DNA from: Actinoplanes auranticolor
GTDB lineage: Bacteria > Actinomycetota > Actinomycetes > Mycobacteriales > Micromonosporaceae
Assembly: GCF_018332655.1 (NCBI RefSeq)
Contig: NZ_BOQL01000034.1
Location: 34,966-98,965 of the forward strand
Direction of reading: 5' to 3'
Length of the DNA stretch: 64,000 nt
Shown here: positions 41,827-51,146 of the stretch, piece after piece
Layout of the letters: each line of letters begins with the position of its first letter
Position numbering within the stretch: the stretch's first letter is position 1
Position numbers and translations under genes: made by a program
The notes under the pieces: generated by a model
Seen by the model: the letters and a program-made list of their open reading frames with translations, nothing else
Told to the model about the DNA's origin: nothing
The model's database searches: none

Positions 41827-43251
41827 TCAGACGTTGTAGTACATCTCGAACTCGTGCGGGGTCGGGCGGAGGCGGACCGGGTCGATCTCGTTGACGCGCT
41901 TGTAGTCGATCCACGTCGAGATCAGGTCGTCGGTGAAGACGCCGCCCGCGGTCAGGAACTCGTGGTCGTTCTCCAGGGACTGCAGGACCGCGTCCAGGGA
42001 GCCCGGGACCTGCTTGACGCTGCCCCACTCCTCCGGGGGCAGGTCGTACAGGTCCTTGTCGATCGGGGCCGGGGGCTCGATCTTGTTCTTGATGCCGTCG
42101 AGGCCGGCCATCATCTGGGCCGAGAAGCTCAGGTACGGGTTCGACGACGGGTCCGGCACGCGGAACTCGACGCGCTTGGCCTTCGGATTGCTGCCCGTCA
42201 CCGGGATGCGGGTGCAGGCCGAGCGGTTGCGCTGCGAGTAGACCAGGTTGACCGGGGCCTCGTAGCCGGGCACCAGACGACGGTACGAGTTGACCGTCGG
42301 GTTGGTGAACGCCAGCAGCGACGGCGCGTGGTGCAGCAGGCCGCCGATGTACCAGCGGGCCATGTCGGACAGGCCCGCGTAGCCGGTCTCGTCGTAGAAC
42401 AGCGGCTCGCCGCCCAGCCACAGGGACTGGTGGGTGTGCATGCCCGAGCCGTTGTCACCGAAGAGCGGCTTCGGCATGAACGTCGCCGTCTTGCCGTGCT
42501 CCCAGGCGGTGTTCTTGATGATGTACTTGAACATCTGCATCTGGTCGCCGGCGTGCAGCAGCGTCGAGAACTTGTAGTTGATCTCGGCCTGGCCCGCGGT
42601 GCCGACCTCGTGGTGCGAACGCTCCACGGTGAAGCCGACGTCGATCAGGCGGCGCACCATGGAGTCGCGCAGGTCGGAGTAGTGGTCGATCGGTGAGACC
42701 GGGAAGTAGCCGCCCTTGTACGCGGTCTTGTAGCCGCGGTTGCCGCCCTCCTCGTCCTTGCCGGAGTTCCAGGCGCCCTCGATCGAGTCGATGTAGTAGA
42801 ACGCCTGGTTGGCGGCGGTCTCGTGACGGATCGAGTCGAAGATGTAGAACTCGGCCTCGGCGCCGAAGTACGCGGTGTCGGCGATGCCGCTGGACGCGAG
42901 GTAGGTCTCGGCCTTCTTCGCCACGTTGCGCGGGTCACGCGAGTAGGCCTCCCGCGTGAACGGGTCGTGGATGAAGAAGTTCAGGGCCAGCGTCTTCTGG
43001 ATGCGGAACGGGTCGACGAAGGCCGTCGTCACGTCCGGCAGCAGCATCATGTCGGACTCGTGGATGGCCTGGAACCCGCGGATCGAGGATCCGTCGAAGG
43101 CGAGGCCGTCGGTCACGACACTGTCGTCGAACGATTCCACCGGCATGTTGAAGTGCTGCATCACGCCGGGAAGGTCACAGAACCGTACGTCGACGAACTT
43201 GACGTCCTCGTCTTTGAGGTATCGCAGGAGTTCCTCGGGATTGGCGAACAC
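41827..43251 (-). CDS. glnA: Glutamine synthetase type I (GlnA1)
   Basis: A 474-residue GSI-beta enzyme making glutamine from glutamate, ammonia and ATP. It has the N-terminal FVDVRFCDLPGVMQHFNMPV, NGSGMHTHQSLW, the ATP-binding KPLFGDNGSGMH region and the adenylylation site KDLYDLPPEEW (Tyr near residue 400). The GTG at 43251 is 4 nt after AGGAGG and gives the canonical start VFANPEELL. A four-box GlnR site lies about 83 nt upstream and a TAGCCT -10 at 43302-43307. GlnE, encoded at 55.6-58.6 kb, is its likely modifier. Confidence 0.97.
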   Translation of the reverse strand: MFANPEELLRYLKDEDVKFVDVRFCDLPGVMQHFNMPVESFDDSVVTDGLAFDGSSIRGFQAIHESDMMLLPDVTTAFVDPFRIQKTLALNFFIHDPFTREAYSRDPRNVAKKAETYLASSGIADTAYFGAEAEFYIFDSIRHETAANQAFYYIDSIEGAWNSGKDEEGGNRGYKTAYKGGYFPVSPIDHYSDLRDSMVRRLIDVGFTVERSHHEVGTAGQAEINYKFSTLLHAGDQMQMFKYIIKNTAWEHGKTATFMPKPLFGDNGSGMHTHQSLWLGGEPLFYDETGYAGLSDMARWYIGGLLHHAPSLLAFTNPTVNSYRRLVPGYEAPVNLVYSQRNRSACTRIPVTGSNPKAKRVEFRVPDPSSNPYLSFSAQMMAGLDGIKNKIEPPAPIDKDLYDLPPEEWGSVKQVPGSLDAVLQSLENDHEFLTAGGVFTDDLISTWIDYKRVNEIDPVRLRPTPHEFEMYYNV

Positions 43252-43301
43252 ACGTCCTCCTGGCACATGATTTTCGAACCGGGGCGGCGTGAGCCGCCAC
43301 G

Positions 43302-43371
43302 AGGCTAGGCTGTCGCGACGCTATGGCCCCGTAGTTGCCCAGGCGTATCCCTATTGTTTCCGCCGTGTTAC
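43302..43371 (-). promoter_or_regulatory. glnA promoter with four-box GlnR operator
   Basis: On the reverse strand 43334-43371 reads GTAAC-n6-GAAAC-n6-GATAC-n6-GCAAC. The actinobacterial GlnR consensus is gTnAc-n6-GaAAc repeated with 6-nt spacers; boxes one and two match fully and three and four partly. The -10 TAGCCT at 43302-43307 puts the predicted start near 43295, so the operator ends around -39, a position suited to activation under nitrogen limitation. Confidence 0.75.
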
Positions 43372-43484
43372 GGAGCCGGATAGCTGTCTGACGGAGCCGA
43401 AGACCATCGACGACCCTACCGCCGGTGACCCGTCGCCGGGGGCGGAAATGCCGCAACCGTACGCCCGCGACTAGTCTCGACCCC

Positions 43485-43907
43485 GTGGCGACAAGCGCGA
43501 ACGGATCACCCACCCCGCCCGAGAAGGCGGGGGCTCTCGACCTGTCGAAGCTGCAGCCCGCCGAGTTCGGCCGCCGCTTCGCCGCGCTGCTCATCGACTG
43601 GGCGCTGTGCCTGGTCATCGCCAGTTTCTACGCCGATCCGCGGGTCGTGGCCTGGCCGCCCGTGCTGGTGCTGATCCTGTTCAACGCGCTGTTCATCGGC
43701 CTGTTCGGACAGACTCTGGGAATGTCGCTGGCCCGGATCCGCGCGGTGTCCGCGGCCGACGGCGGTGCCATCGGCATCCCGCGCGGCCTGCTGCGCGGCG
43801 TCCTGCTGGCCCTGCTGGTCCCCGCGATCATCATGGACGCCCAGCGCCGCGGCCTGCACGACCGCGCCGCCGGCTCCATCGTCGTGGCCCTGCCCAAGAG
43901 TCCGTAG
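43485..43907 (+). CDS. RDD family membrane protein
   Basis: A 140-residue protein with about three membrane helices. The RDD signature is FGRRFAALLIDWALCLVIAS and the family's second motif is GLFGQTLGMSLARIRAVSA. It sits beside glnA1 as Rv2219A does in mycobacteria. TAGTCT (43472-43477) lies 7 nt before the GTG, so the start is set at 43485 and the mRNA is probably leaderless. The biochemical role of RDD proteins is mostly unknown; some act in ion or small-molecule transport. Confidence 0.88.
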   Translation: MATSANGSPTPPEKAGALDLSKLQPAEFGRRFAALLIDWALCLVIASFYADPRVVAWPPVLVLILFNALFIGLFGQTLGMSLARIRAVSAADGGAIGIPRGLLRGVLLALLVPAIIMDAQRRGLHDRAAGSIVVALPKSP

Positions 43908-43926
43908 CACCGGGAGAAAGCCCTGG

Positions 43927-44601
43927 TCAGTCCTCGGAGTCGACCTTGATGCCGAGGCCGCCGGCCAGGGTGTAGCTCAGCGCCGGCAGGTCGTCCGGGT
44001 GCACGATCGCGCCGCGCCAGCTGCCGATCCCGGCGATGCCGTCCAGCCCGCAACGCCGGAACCGGGTGCCGTCCATGGTGGCGTGGTGGAACTGGGCGCC
44101 GGTCAGGTCACACCCGGTGAAACGGGCGCCCCGCAGGTCGGCGTTGGTGAAGTCGGCCCCGGTCAGGTTGCAGCCGGTGAAGCGCACGCTGTCGAAGCCG
44201 GTGAAGCGCCAGCCGGACAGGTCCAGCCGGCACTGCTCGAAGGTCACCTCACCGAGCCGGCCGTTGGTCACGCTGAACCCGGTCATCCGCGACTCGTCGA
44301 AGGTCACCCGGCAGACGGCCCCGCCGTCGGCGCGCACGTTGGCCCAGTTCGAGACCTGCACTACGCAGTCGGTCATGGTGAGCTGGGCCAGCACCGAGGA
44401 GGACAGGTCCGCCCCGCGGAACCGGCACTGGGCGAACTCCACCGACTCCGCCTCCCGCCCGGACAGGTCGTGGCCGTCGAAGGCGACGGTGCGGAAAGCG
44501 ACCTCCGGCTCGAGCTCCTGCCGGGGCTCGTCGAGGGCGGCGGGCACGGCCGGCTTGCGGGGTGCGCTCTGACGGATCGGGCTACGGCGGGCGACAGGCA
44601 T
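43927..44601 (-). CDS. Pentapeptide-repeat protein
   Basis: A 224-residue protein with a right-handed beta-helix of pentapeptide repeats from about residue 45 to 190 (CRFRGADLSSS; CNLTGADFTNADLRGARFTG). Some members mimic DNA and protect gyrase; no specific role is visible here. TAGGGT (44608-44613, reverse strand) lies 6 nt before the ATG, so the mRNA is probably leaderless. Confidence 0.9.
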   Translation of the reverse strand: MPVARRSPIRQSAPRKPAVPAALDEPRQELEPEVAFRTVAFDGHDLSGREAESVEFAQCRFRGADLSSSVLAQLTMTDCVVQVSNWANVRADGGAVCRVTFDESRMTGFSVTNGRLGEVTFEQCRLDLSGWRFTGFDSVRFTGCNLTGADFTNADLRGARFTGCDLTGAQFHHATMDGTRFRRCGLDGIAGIGSWRGAIVHPDDLPALSYTLAGGLGIKVDSED

Positions 44602-44607
44602 CCGGCA

Positions 44608-44617
44608 ACCCTAGGCT
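44608..44617. promoter_or_regulatory. Overlapping divergent -10 boxes at a CCTAGG core
   Basis: TAGGGT on the reverse strand (44608-44613) and TAGGCT on the forward strand (44612-44617) share two bases around CCTAGG. The reverse box serves the pentapeptide gene; the forward box may serve the AfsR-type gene, with a ~35-nt leader. Polymerases could not occupy both at once. Confidence 0.5.
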
Positions 44618-44657
44618 TGCCGGAACCGGGTCGCGGACGGGGAGCAGAATCGACGGG

Positions 44658-47600
44658 GTGGACATCGCGGTGCTCGGCCCGGTCGAGCTGCGGGCCGACA
44701 CCGGTACGGCGGTGCCGGTTGCGGGCGCGCGTCTGCGTACCCTGCTGATCCTGCTCGCCCTCGACGCCGGCCGCGCCGTCTCCACCGACCGCCTGATCGA
44801 CGGGTTGTGGGGGGCCGATCCGCCCGGCAGCGCCGCCGGGGCGCTGCAGGCGCTGGTCTCCCGGCTGCGCCGCGCCGCTCCCGGGCTGGCCGTCGCCGTC
44901 ACGCCGTCCGGCTACCGCCTGGACCTCGACCGGGACGACGTCGACGCGCACCGCTTCGCGCGGCTGGTGGCGCAGGGCCGGCCGGAGGAGGCGTTGGCGC
45001 TGTGGCGGGGCCCGACGGAGTTCCCCGACGTGGCGCGGGCTGAGGCCGTACGCCTCGATGAGCTCCGTTTGACGGCCCGGCTGCAGCGGGCCGAGGCCCG
45101 GTTGCGGGCCGGCGGCGACGCCGGCCTGATCGGCGAGTTGGAGTCGCTCGCCGTGGCCCATCCGCTGCACGAGCCGCTGGCCGGACTGCTCATGCGCGCG
45201 CTGACCGCGGCCGGTCATCCCGGGCGCGCCCTGACCGTCTTCGAGCGGATCCGGGCCGAGCTGGCCGACGCCCTGGGCGCCGACCCGTCGGCGGAGCTCG
45301 CCGCGCTGCACGTGGAGACGCTGCGCGGGCAGCGCCGGCGGGTCCGGGGCAACCTGCCCGCGGAGGTGAGCAGCTTCGTGGGCCGCGAGGCGGACCTGCG
45401 GGCGGTACGCGAGCTGGTGGCCGCGCACCGGCTGGTCACCCTGATCGGTCCCGGCGGCAGCGGCAAGACCCGGCTCTCCGTGGAGGCCGGGCAGACCCTC
45501 ACCGCCGGCCACCCGGACGGCGTGTGGCGCGTCGAGCTGGCGCCGCTCACCGACCCCGCCGAGGTGCCGCAGGCCATCCTGACGGCGCTGCAGCTGCGCG
45601 GCCAGTTCGTGATCAGCCTGCCCGGTGGGGCTCCCGCCGGCGACGCGGTGCCGCCGCTGACCCGGCTGACGGACGCGCTCGCCGGCAAGGAGCTGCTGCT
45701 CATCCTGGACAACTGCGAGCACCTCATCGCCGCCTCGGCCGAGGTCGCCGACGCCGTGCTGCGGGGTGCGCCGGGGCTGCGGATGCTCGCCACCAGCCGC
45801 GAGCCGCTGGGCATCGCGGGTGAGCAGCTGTGGCCGGTCGAGCCGCTCGCCCTGCCGCCGACGGACGTGCAGGCGGCGAGCTATCCGGCCGTACGCCTGC
45901 TGCTGGACCGGGCGGTCGCGGCCCGGCCCGGTTTCACGCTCGACGCCCGGACCATCGGTCCGGTGGTCCGGATCTGCCGGGCGCTGGACGGCATGCCGCT
46001 GGCCATCGAGCTGGCCGCCGCCCGGCTGCGCACGCTGCCGGTGGACCTGCTGGCCGACCGTCTGGCCGACCGGTTCCGGCTGCTCACCAACGGCAGCCGC
46101 ACCGCGCTGCCCCGGCACCAGACGCTGCGGGCGGTCGTGGACTGGAGCTGGGATCTGCTCGACGACGACGAGCGGGCGCTGTGGCGGCGCTTCGCCTACT
46201 TCCACGGCGGGGCCGACGTGACCGCGGTGGAGCAGGTCTGCGGCGCGGACGTCGACCTGCTCGGCGCGCTGGTCGACAAGTCGCTGCTGGTGCTGGCCGG
46301 GGACCGCTACCGGATGCTGGAGACCATTCGCGAGTACGGCCTGGAACGCCTGGCCGAGGCCGGGGAGACCGAGCAGCTGCGCGTCGCCCACGCCCGTTAC
46401 CTGCTGGCGCTGGCCGGCACCGCGGAGCCGGAGCTGCGCCGGCGTGATCAGCTCAGCTGGCTGCACCGGCTCAGCACCGAGCACGACAACCTGCACGCGG
46501 CGGTCCGGGCCGCGATCGAGGCCGGGGACGCGCGGACCGCGACGGCGCTGACCGCCCGGCTGGGCTGGTACTGGTGGCTGCGCGGGCACCGGGCCGAGGG
46601 GTGCAGGCTCGCCCGGGACGTGCTCACCCTGACCGGGGAGACGGACCCGGAGGACCGGGCGCTGGCGTACGCGTACTCGGCCCTGAACGGGCTGGAGGGC
46701 GCCGCGCCGATGGACGAGGTCAAGGGGTGGTTCCAGGCTGCCGGGCGGGAGGGCGCCGGTCCGCAGGCCGCGCATCCCGTGCTGAGGTTGCTGCGCCCGC
46801 TGTCGCTGATCTTCTCCCCGGGCGGCCGGCAGCGCAGCTTCGAGCTGGTCGAGGCGCTGTTCACCGACCCCGACCCGTGGCTGCGGTCCATCGCCCGGAT
46901 GGTCGTCGCGCAGCTGCGGCTCAACTTCGGGCAGGATCCCGGCGCCGCCCGGGCCGAGCTGCGCGAGGCCCTCGACGGGTTCCGGGCGATCGGCGACCGC
47001 TGGGGTGTCGGCTTCACGCTCAGCGCGCTCGGCGACATGGCCGCGGCGCAGGGCGAGTTCGAGGACGCGGTGACCTGGCAGCGCGAGGCCCTGGCGCTGG
47101 TCCGCGAGATCGGCATCCGGGAGGACCTGCCGCAGCTCGAGATGAAGCTGGCCCATCAGCTGTGGCTGTCCGGCGACCGCGCGGAGGCGCGCCGGATGCT
47201 CAAGCGGGCCCGGGAGACGGCCGAGGAGGTCGGGCTGTCCGAGGTGCTGGCGTCGGTCGAGTACGGCTACGCCACGATCGCCCGCGAGGAGGGCTCACTG
47301 GACGAGGCCCGCGAGCGGATGGCCCGGACGGCGGAACTCATCGACAACTCCACGCACGCCCCGCAGTTCCGCGCGATGACCCGCTCGACGCGGGCGCTGA
47401 TCGAGGGTGCCGCCGGTGACCTGGCCGCCGCGCACGACCTGCACCGGGGTGCGGTGGAGATCGCGGCGAAGTCGAGGGACGCGCCGGTGATGGCCCACGT
47501 CCTGGTCGGGGTGGCCGACTACGCCGTCCGGATCGGGGACCCGGCCCGGGCCGCGATGCTGCTCGGCGCGGCGGACGCGGTCCGGGGCGCACCGGACCGG

Positions 47601-47741
47601 TCGATGCCGGACACCGAGCGGCTCACGGTGCTGGCCCGCGCCGCCCTGGGCGACGCGGGCTACCACCAGGCCTACAGTTCGGGCACCTCGGTCACCATGG
47701 CGACCGCTGTCGAGGCCACCGGCCTGCTCCCGGGCACCTGA
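44658..47741 (+). CDS. AfsR/SARP-type regulator (BTAD, NB-ARC ATPase, TPR)
   Basis: A 1,027-residue regulator. An OmpR-like winged helix (about 1-90, VDIAVLGPVELRADTGTAVP) and bacterial transcriptional activation domain (about 95-240) are followed by an ATPase with Walker A GPGGSGKTRLSVEAG (about 264) and Walker B LLLILDNCEHLI (about 346). A long TPR region reaches the C-terminus. SARP-family proteins often activate secondary metabolism, but no biosynthetic cluster is nearby. The GTG at 44658 begins the conserved VDIAVLGPV strand; an in-frame start further upstream is less likely. Confidence 0.9.
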   Translation: MDIAVLGPVELRADTGTAVPVAGARLRTLLILLALDAGRAVSTDRLIDGLWGADPPGSAAGALQALVSRLRRAAPGLAVAVTPSGYRLDLDRDDVDAHRFARLVAQGRPEEALALWRGPTEFPDVARAEAVRLDELRLTARLQRAEARLRAGGDAGLIGELESLAVAHPLHEPLAGLLMRALTAAGHPGRALTVFERIRAELADALGADPSAELAALHVETLRGQRRRVRGNLPAEVSSFVGREADLRAVRELVAAHRLVTLIGPGGSGKTRLSVEAGQTLTAGHPDGVWRVELAPLTDPAEVPQAILTALQLRGQFVISLPGGAPAGDAVPPLTRLTDALAGKELLLILDNCEHLIAASAEVADAVLRGAPGLRMLATSREPLGIAGEQLWPVEPLALPPTDVQAASYPAVRLLLDRAVAARPGFTLDARTIGPVVRICRALDGMPLAIELAAARLRTLPVDLLADRLADRFRLLTNGSRTALPRHQTLRAVVDWSWDLLDDDERALWRRFAYFHGGADVTAVEQVCGADVDLLGALVDKSLLVLAGDRYRMLETIREYGLERLAEAGETEQLRVAHARYLLALAGTAEPELRRRDQLSWLHRLSTEHDNLHAAVRAAIEAGDARTATALTARLGWYWWLRGHRAEGCRLARDVLTLTGETDPEDRALAYAYSALNGLEGAAPMDEVKGWFQAAGREGAGPQAAHPVLRLLRPLSLIFSPGGRQRSFELVEALFTDPDPWLRSIARMVVAQLRLNFGQDPGAARAELREALDGFRAIGDRWGVGFTLSALGDMAAAQGEFEDAVTWQREALALVREIGIREDLPQLEMKLAHQLWLSGDRAEARRMLKRARETAEEVGLSEVLASVEYGYATIAREEGSLDEARERMARTAELIDNSTHAPQFRAMTRSTRALIEGAAGDLAAAHDLHRGAVEIAAKSRDAPVMAHVLVGVADYAVRIGDPARAAMLLGAADAVRGAPDRSMPDTERLTVLARAALGDAGYHQAYSSGTSVTMATAVEATGLLPGT

Positions 47742-47742
47742 G

Positions 47743-49878
47743 TCAGAACAGGCGGCCGAGGCGCAGGAAGACCGTCTCGCCGGTGGCGTCGTCGACGGCG
47801 TCGTTGTCGGTCACCGCGTACGCCTGGCCGTTGCCCGCGACCGCGAGCCCTTCGACCTTGTCCTGCACCCAACCGTGGTCGGCCCGCAGCGCCGGCAGCA
47901 GGTCCCTGACCAGCCGCTTGCCGACGACCGGCACGCCGGTCCAGGTCCGCGGCACGTCGAAGCGGTAGATCTTCTTGATCGCGGCGGCCGGGCCCCGCTG
48001 GTTGTCCCGCTCGACCACCGCGAAGGTGTCGTGGTCGACGGCGACCAGCTCCGACAGCCCGGTCCAGCCGGCCGGCGCCACGTCCAGCGGGTACGCCAGC
48101 CAGGACCACACACCGTCGCGGTAGCGGCCGATCCGCGCGGTGGTCTCGCCCTTGAGCGGGCGCTGCACCGCGACCCACACGTCAGCGCCGGTGACGGCGA
48201 TGCCCTCCAGGCCGTTCGTGGTCACCGCGGCGGCCACCTCCGGCGGCAACGGGATCTCCTGCTGGACGGCGCCGCGCGCGTCCAGCCGTACGAGAAGGTC
48301 GGGTCTGGTGGCGGAACCCTCGACGGCCAGCCAGTAGCCGCCGTCCGTCCGGGCGGCGACGCCCTCGGCGTCGTAGCCGGCCGCCGTGCCGTCCTTCGTC
48401 ACGGTGAGCTCGCGGACGACGGCCGCGGGCCGCGCGGCCACGTCGATGGTGAGCAGCCGGGTCGGGCTGTACGCGCTGTCGGTCACCGAGACCAGCTGCC
48501 GCGGCCGGCCGGGCACCGCGGAGAGCCCGGACAGCGTGCCCCACGGGATGTCGCGCCGCGAGACCACCGACGGGAACAGCGACGGGCCGGCCCCGTAGAT
48601 CTGGACGGTGCCGCGGATGCCCTCCTCCGGAAGCTCCTCCTCGCTGGAGACGACGATCAGGTCCCGCGACGGCACGGCCACGACCCCCTCGGGGCCGTTG
48701 GTCGTGGGCAGCAACTGCCGGAACTTCGGCGCCGAGGGCCGCGAGACGTCGTAGACCGCGGTGAAGTTGCCGCGTTCGGCGTTGACGAAGACGTACGGGA
48801 CACCGTGGAACCGGCCGAACGCCACGTTCTCCGGCTCGATGCCCTTGGCGTCGGAACGCTTGTCGGGGTAGAGCCCGTGCGCGACGGCGAGGTGCTCGAG
48901 CGAGTTGCCGGCGTCCCAGACCACCGCGCCGCGCCGGTCGAAGATCGTCCAGCCGCGGGACCCGCCCTGGTAGTCGCCCTCGTTGGCGGTGGCGAACAGC
49001 TCGTCGGAGAGCCAGGTGACGCCGTCGGGCTCCCGCGCGGCGGTGATCGAGCCGGTGCGGCTGATCCGGTCGTCGTCCTCGGTGTCCACCCCCGTAACGG
49101 TGACCGTGCCGGCGCTGAAGTGCCGGACCACCTGGCGGCGGGGCAGCGACACGATCGCCAGGTGGTTGTTCTCCTGGAGGCTGACGACCGCCTCGTCGCG
49201 GGAGTTGATGCTGACGTACTCGGGCTCCGGGTCGCCCGGCGCGACCTGGGCCAGTCCGGTCAGCGCGACCCGGCTGACCGCCCACGTGCGGGTGTCGATC
49301 ACGGCCAGGTGGCCGCCCGGCGCCTGCGGCAGCGCCCCGTCGGCGACGTCCTCGTCGCGCTGGTTCTCGATCGCGACGGCGAGGTAGCGGCCGCTGGGCG
49401 CGACGGCCACCGAGTCGGGCTGGCCGCCGAGCTCCAGCGTGCGCACGATCGCCCGGGTGCGGGCGTCGACCACGAGCAGCCGGCCCGACGGGTCCGTGAA
49501 GCTCGCGCTCGTGTCGACCGCGGCCAGCAGCAGGTTCCCGAGGTGGGCGACCGAGGTCGGCTCGCCCGGCACGGCCAGGGTGCCGGTGGGCCGGGGCCGG
49601 GCCGGATCGGTGATGTCCACGAAGCCGAGCCGCCGGCCCGGGCTGTCGGTGTAGACGACCGTGCGGCCGTCCCCGGTGACGGTGGAGATCTCGGCGGCGG
49701 CGGTGTCGGCGACGCCCGAGTTCAGGTAGACGGGCACGGTGGCGAGCCGCTGGAAGCTCAGCGGTTGGCGCTGCGGGTGCGCGACCGCCGTCGCGGGCGG
49801 CGCGGCGACCGCGGCGAGGGCCACGATGCTGCCCAGGGCCACAGCTTTTCCGGTACGGCGTAACGGTGTTGCGGGCAT
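47743..49878 (-). CDS. Secreted beta-propeller protein with phytase-like esterase domain
   Basis: A 711-residue exported protein. A signal peptide occupies residues 1-~33 (RRTGKAVALGSIVALAAVAA). The N-terminal two-thirds resemble choice-of-anchor I/propeller proteins (RSDAKGIEPENVAFGRFHGV; DELFATANEGDYQGGSRGW). The C-terminal third resembles the phytase-like esterase family PF13449 (GYDAEGVAARTDGGYWLAVE; TNGLEGIAVTGADVWVAVQR). Substrate unknown; catalytic activity is not established for the family as a whole. It is convergent with the AfsR-type gene, one base apart. Confidence 0.82.
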   Translation of the reverse strand: MPATPLRRTGKAVALGSIVALAAVAAPPATAVAHPQRQPLSFQRLATVPVYLNSGVADTAAAEISTVTGDGRTVVYTDSPGRRLGFVDITDPARPRPTGTLAVPGEPTSVAHLGNLLLAAVDTSASFTDPSGRLLVVDARTRAIVRTLELGGQPDSVAVAPSGRYLAVAIENQRDEDVADGALPQAPGGHLAVIDTRTWAVSRVALTGLAQVAPGDPEPEYVSINSRDEAVVSLQENNHLAIVSLPRRQVVRHFSAGTVTVTGVDTEDDDRISRTGSITAAREPDGVTWLSDELFATANEGDYQGGSRGWTIFDRRGAVVWDAGNSLEHLAVAHGLYPDKRSDAKGIEPENVAFGRFHGVPYVFVNAERGNFTAVYDVSRPSAPKFRQLLPTTNGPEGVVAVPSRDLIVVSSEEELPEEGIRGTVQIYGAGPSLFPSVVSRRDIPWGTLSGLSAVPGRPRQLVSVTDSAYSPTRLLTIDVAARPAAVVRELTVTKDGTAAGYDAEGVAARTDGGYWLAVEGSATRPDLLVRLDARGAVQQEIPLPPEVAAAVTTNGLEGIAVTGADVWVAVQRPLKGETTARIGRYRDGVWSWLAYPLDVAPAGWTGLSELVAVDHDTFAVVERDNQRGPAAAIKKIYRFDVPRTWTGVPVVGKRLVRDLLPALRADHGWVQDKVEGLAVAGNGQAYAVTDNDAVDDATGETVFLRLGRLF

Positions 49879-49894
49879 GAGGTGTCTCCGGGTG

Positions 49895-49918
49895 AGAGCG
49901 GGTCGCGCGTCCCGCTCT
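49895..49918. terminator. Hairpin between glycosyltransferase operon and the secreted protein gene
   Basis: AGAGCGGG and CCCGCTCT form a perfect 8-bp stem with an 8-nt loop. It follows the last glycosyltransferase gene on the reverse strand and lies 17 nt before the next start codon. It could end the operon or act in the leader of the secreted-protein gene. Confidence 0.45.
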
Positions 49919-49940
49919 GCCTACGGGCACCCTCCGACCC

Positions 49941-51146
49941 TCAGGTGGCCACCCGGGAAACGTCCGGTGACTCCGCCTTGCCGATCGGCTCGGCATCGGG
50001 CACTTCGGCGGCCGGCGACGCGCGCAGCGGCATCCAGATCAGCAGGGCCAGGCTGAACCAGACGTAGAGGTTGCTGCCGATGATCGCGAGCGGCGGGCGG
50101 GGCCCGCTCTCCCAGGCCCAGGTGAGCCGGGACGTCAGCACGACGTACGCGGCCCCGCCCAGCCACAGGGAGCGCCGGTCACGGCGGGCGGACAGGCCGG
50201 CGTCGAGGCAGCGGACGATCGCCGGCAGCAGCCACACGCAGTGGTGCACCCAGGTGACCGGGCTGATCAGGCAGCCCAGCAGACCGGTCAGGGCGAGGCC
50301 GCCCAGATAGTCCCCGGCCCGGGCGGCGGCGCGGACCCGCCAGGCCCAGAACGCCAGGGTGGCCAGCACGCAGACCAGCCAGACCCGGGCCTCCACGGTG
50401 TCCAGCGGCAGCCGGGCCAGCAGGCCGCGCAGCGACTGGTTGGACAGATACTCAAGGTTGCCGACCCGGTTGGTGTCCCACAGGGCGGCGGTCCAGAACT
50501 CGCGGGACTCGTCCGGGAAGAGGCCGGCGGCGACCAGGGTCACGGCGGTGGCCGCGGCGATCGACGTACCGGCCGCCCGCCAGCGCCCGGTGACCAGCAG
50601 ATAGAGGATGAAGACGCCCGGGGTCAGCTTCACGGCGGTGGCCAGTCCGATGCCCACCCCGCCCCACTTGCGCCCGCGGGCCACCCCGAAGAGCACGTCC
50701 CCGGCCACGACCGCCAGCAGCACGGTGTTGACCTGCCCGAAGCCGAACGTCTCGCGGACCGGCTCGAAGCACAGCGCGAGCGCCACCGCGATGCTGCCGG
50801 CCAGCCAGGGCGTCCAGCGGGAGCGCCGGATGATCGGCCCGGCCAGCCACCAGGTCACGAAGGCGGTGCTGGCCACTGTCGCCGCGCCCGCGATCACCAG
50901 GACCAGCCCGAACGGCAGGTACGCCATCGGCACCATGACCAGACCGGCGAACGGCGGGTAGGTGAAGCCGTACGGGGTGCCGTCCTCCAGCCAGTCGTAG
51001 ACCATGCCGTCGTCGCGGAACCAGTACCGCACGGCGCCGGAGTAGACCCGCGAGTCGAAGAAGAAGTGCAGTTCGGCGCTCCACCACAGGACACCGGCGG
51101 AGACGAGGGCCGCGAGGGCGGCGAAGATCCAGGCCCGGCGCGTCAC
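49941..51146 (-). CDS. GT87-like membrane mannosyltransferase
   Basis: A 401-residue polytopic protein with about ten membrane helices. It resembles DUF2029/GT87 polyprenol-phosphate-mannose-dependent transferases (YGFTYPPFAGLVMVPMAYLP; VSPVTWVHHCVWLLPAIVRC-like segment with conserved His pair). Its GTG overlaps the previous gene's stop by 4 nt. It is last in an operon of three glycosyltransferases probably building envelope glycans or lipoglycans. Confidence 0.85.
   Translation of the reverse strand: MTRRAWIFAALAALVSAGVLWWSAELHFFFDSRVYSGAVRYWFRDDGMVYDWLEDGTPYGFTYPPFAGLVMVPMAYLPFGLVLVIAGAATVASTAFVTWWLAGPIIRRSRWTPWLAGSIAVALALCFEPVRETFGFGQVNTVLLAVVAGDVLFGVARGRKWGGVGIGLATAVKLTPGVFILYLLVTGRWRAAGTSIAAATAVTLVAAGLFPDESREFWTAALWDTNRVGNLEYLSNQSLRGLLARLPLDTVEARVWLVCVLATLAFWAWRVRAAARAGDYLGGLALTGLLGCLISPVTWVHHCVWLLPAIVRCLDAGLSARRDRRSLWLGGAAYVVLTSRLTWAWESGPRPPLAIIGSNLYVWFSLALLIWMPLRASPAAEVPDAEPIGKAESPDVSRVAT

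Noticed and set aside
33221..47741. A secondary-metabolite cluster suggested by the LuxR-ATPase and AfsR/SARP-type regulators.
   Set aside because: No polyketide, peptide-synthetase, terpene or RiPP genes lie in the window; the surrounding genes are housekeeping or hypothetical.
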